NCBI GenBank assembly: GCA_003488325.1
Contig: DNLZ01000060.1
Location: 1,997-8,115, forward strand
DNA from: Planctomycetaceae bacterium
Lineage (GTDB): Bacteria; Planctomycetota; Planctomycetia; Pirellulales; UBA1268
Reading direction: 5' to 3'
Length of the DNA: 6,119 bases
This document shows positions 4,594-6,119 of the stretch, piece by piece. Position numbers and translations under genes: made by a program. Within the stretch, counting starts at the first letter, position 1. Each line of letters opens with the position of its first letter. The notes beneath the pieces were generated by a model. That model searched no databases. It worked only from the letters and a program-made list of their open reading frames with translations, and was not told the DNA's origin.

Positions 4594-6048
4594 ACGCGAT
4601 CGAGACACCGTCTTGAGCGCGTCGAGGGCGCGTTTCCGCGCCTCGGCGTGATCCACGATCGGCTCCGGATAGTCGCGGCCCAGCACGATCCCGGCACGCG
4701 CGAGGTCGGGCCCGTCCGCGGCGGCGGGCTCGTGGATGTCGCCCGCGCCGAGCCTCGCGAGCGGAGGCACCCAGCGCCGGACGTAGGCGCCGTCGGGATC
4801 GAACTTCGTGCCCTGGCTCGTGGGATTGAACACGCGGAAGTACGGCGCCGCGTCGGCTCCGCAGCCTGCCGCCCACTGCCAGCCGAGCGTGTTCGCCGCG
4901 AGATCGGCATCCACGAGCGTGTCCCAGAACCAGCGCGCCCCCTCGAGCCACGAGACCCGCAGGTCCTTCACGAGGAAGCTCGCCACGATCATCCGCACGC
5001 GGTTGTGCATCCAGCCGGTCGCCCAGAGCTGCCGCATGCCGGCATCGACGATCGGAAACCCCGTTCGGCCCCGCTGCCACGCCCGCAGGCCCACGGGATC
5101 GTTCGCCCACGGAAACCGCGCGTAGTCCGCACGCAACGGCTGGTCGCTCGTATGGGGAAAGTGGTAGAGCAGGTGACTGGCGAACTCCCGCCAGCCGAGC
5201 TCGCGCAGGTAGACCTCGGGGCTGCCGGTGATCTTCGCGGCCGGCCGCCCTCCCGCCGCCTCGCGCACCGCGTGCCAGACACGGCGTGGCGAGATCTCGC
5301 CGAAGTGGAGGTGGGGCGAGAGCGCGCTTGTGCCCTCATGGTCGGGCCGGTCGCGTTCCGTCCCGTAGCCGCCGAGCCGTGATTCGAGGAACGTGTCGAG
5401 ACGTTTCCGCGCCCCGGCCTCACCCGGATTCCACGTCGAGCGCATCGTGCCCGCCCAGTCGATCGTCGGCAGCAGGTCGAGCGCCTCCACCGTGAGACTG
5501 CGCAGGTCGGCCGTGGCGGCACGCAGCTTCCGCGGGGCGGCCGCCGGTTCGACCGGCTCGGGCCGCCCCAGCAGCGCCCGCCAGAACGGCGTGAACACCT
5601 GGTACGGCCTGCCCTCCTTCGTCGCCACGTGAACGGGCTCGAACAGCAGGCCGCCGTTGAAGCTCTCCACCTCCAGGCCGTCGGCGGCGAGCCGCTTCTT
5701 GATGTCGGTGTCACGACGTACGACGGCCGGCTCGTACCGGCGGTTCCACGCGACGTGGGTCGCGCCGCACTCCTTCGCGAGCGCGGCGAGCGCCGTGAGC
5801 GACGGCCCGCGGCGGATCACGAGCGGTGCACCGGCCTTGGCCAGCCCCGCCGCGAGCTTTTCGAGCGACTGGTGCAGCCACCACCGTGACGCCGCCCCCG
5901 GCGCCCACGGCGCCTCCTCCTCGGGCGCCCAGATGAAAACGGGCACGACCGCCCCACGGGCCGCCGCTGCGGCGAGCGCGGGCTGGTCGTCGAGCCGCAG
6001 GTCGTGCCGGAACCAGACGATCGTGACGGGAGTCGAGGCGCGTGCCAT
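4591..6048 (-). CDS. phrB: Deoxyribodipyrimidine photolyase, class I CPD type
   Basis: This 485-residue flavoprotein should split cyclobutane pyrimidine dimers in UV-damaged DNA using blue light. The N-terminal antenna domain opens with IVWFRHDLRLDDQPAL (10-25) and contains WNRRYEP (101-107). The FAD-binding helical domain contains LSPHLHFGEISPRRVW (243-258), ELGWREF (283-289), GRTGFPIVDAGMRQL (327-341), WMHNRVRMIVASFLVKDL (346-363) and DLAANTLGWQWAAG (382-395). By alignment with E. coli PhrB the electron-transfer Trp triad is W314, W367 and W390, the substrate residues are E283 and W286, and the flavin N5 contact is N386; all are present. The end, YPEPIVDHAEARKRAL, is also typical, and the length matches the class (about 470-490). 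The antenna cofactor cannot be assigned. No cryptochrome tail is present. The frame is closed upstream of the ATG at 6048, which fixes the start although no good Shine-Dalgarno motif precedes it. The gene stands alone, convergent with the lipoprotein gene. Confidence 0.96.
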   Translation of the reverse strand: MARASTPVTIVWFRHDLRLDDQPALAAAAARGAVVPVFIWAPEEEAPWAPGAASRWWLHQSLEKLAAGLAKAGAPLVIRRGPSLTALAALAKECGATHVAWNRRYEPAVVRRDTDIKKRLAADGLEVESFNGGLLFEPVHVATKEGRPYQVFTPFWRALLGRPEPVEPAAAPRKLRAATADLRSLTVEALDLLPTIDWAGTMRSTWNPGEAGARKRLDTFLESRLGGYGTERDRPDHEGTSALSPHLHFGEISPRRVWHAVREAAGGRPAAKITGSPEVYLRELGWREFASHLLYHFPHTSDQPLRADYARFPWANDPVGLRAWQRGRTGFPIVDAGMRQLWATGWMHNRVRMIVASFLVKDLRVSWLEGARWFWDTLVDADLAANTLGWQWAAGCGADAAPYFRVFNPTSQGTKFDPDGAYVRRWVPPLARLGAGDIHEPAAADGPDLARAGIVLGRDYPEPIVDHAEARKRALDALKTVSRSR

Positions 6049-6074
6049 GCAGCGTTCCGCAGGAGGAGATCACC

Positions 6075-6104
6075 ACGATACCGCACGGCGTGACCGTCGG
6101 TCAG
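6075..6104 (-). promoter_or_regulatory. Candidate promoter of the photolyase gene
   Basis: On the minus strand, CTGACC (plus 6099-6104, four of six matches to -35) is followed after 18 bases by TATCGT (plus 6075-6080, four of six matches to -10). Transcription would start near 6068, giving a leader of about 20 bases. A perfect inverted repeat TGACC-GTC-GGTCA (6091-6103) overlaps the -35 box and could be an operator. The matches are modest. Confidence 0.28.
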
Positions 6105-6119
6105 AGCCCGCGCCGTCGC

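Noticed and set aside
3809..5110. A 433-codon minus-strand frame spanning the convergent junction.
   Set aside because: It overlaps the photolyase in another frame and is antisense to the lipoprotein; its composition is Arg/Gly-rich without motifs.
4573..5382. A 269-codon plus-strand frame opposite the photolyase gene.
   Set aside because: It is a shadow of a well-conserved photolyase and contains no family motif of its own.
6061..6119. A plus-strand AGGAGGAG that might start a gene leaving the window.
   Set aside because: No ATG, GTG or TTG follows at usable spacing; the nearest GTG at 6090 is 23 bases away. It is more likely the complement of the photolyase leader.
1..6119. A defence system, mobile element or CRISPR array.
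   Set aside because: No spaced direct repeats, transposase, integrase, nuclease or toxin-antitoxin motifs are visible. The genes are ordinary metabolic, repair and exported proteins.

Overview
This is a compact, very GC-rich stretch of bacterial chromosome. By eye it is about two-thirds G+C or more, with strong G/C preference at third codon positions. Four clear genes, one lipoprotein gene and one probable small gene fill nearly all of it. No RNA gene, CRISPR array, insertion sequence, integrase or phage gene is visible. A Tat-exported six-bladed NHL propeller, a DapL-type aminotransferase and an alanine-rich repeat lipoprotein together suggest Planctomycetota or a related PVC-group bacterium. 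That placement is inference from gene style; there is no rRNA or other marker gene to confirm it.

Layout. Bases 1-128 hold no supported gene but contain two adjacent stem-loops (48-82 and 88-108). A plus-strand NAD(P)H-hydrate epimerase follows (129-860). It converges, with an 18-base gap, on a minus-strand Tat-exported NHL protein (879-2030). Just upstream of the NHL gene on the minus strand, and overlapping its start by 22 bases, is a 60-codon reading frame (2009-2191) with the best ribosome binding site on that strand; the two probably form a translationally coupled pair. A divergent intergenic region (2192-2355) separates this pair from a plus-strand pair: a DapL-family aminotransferase (2356-3612) and, 28 bases downstream, a repeat lipoprotein (3641-4576). 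That pair converges on a minus-strand class I DNA photolyase (4591-6048). The 14-base gap lies inside a perfect hairpin whose arms contain both stop codons. Bases 6049-6119 are the photolyase leader with a possible promoter.

The genes do not form one pathway. The epimerase repairs damaged NAD(P)H, the aminotransferase probably makes LL-diaminopimelate for lysine and peptidoglycan, and the photolyase repairs UV damage. The NHL protein and the lipoprotein act outside the cytoplasm in unknown roles. I see no defence or mobile system. The points most worth a second look are: replaced PLP-contact residues in the aminotransferase; a histidine ring in the NHL propeller that suggests a metal site; the overlapping small acidic gene; the tandem hairpins before the epimerase; and the shared stop-codon hairpin.
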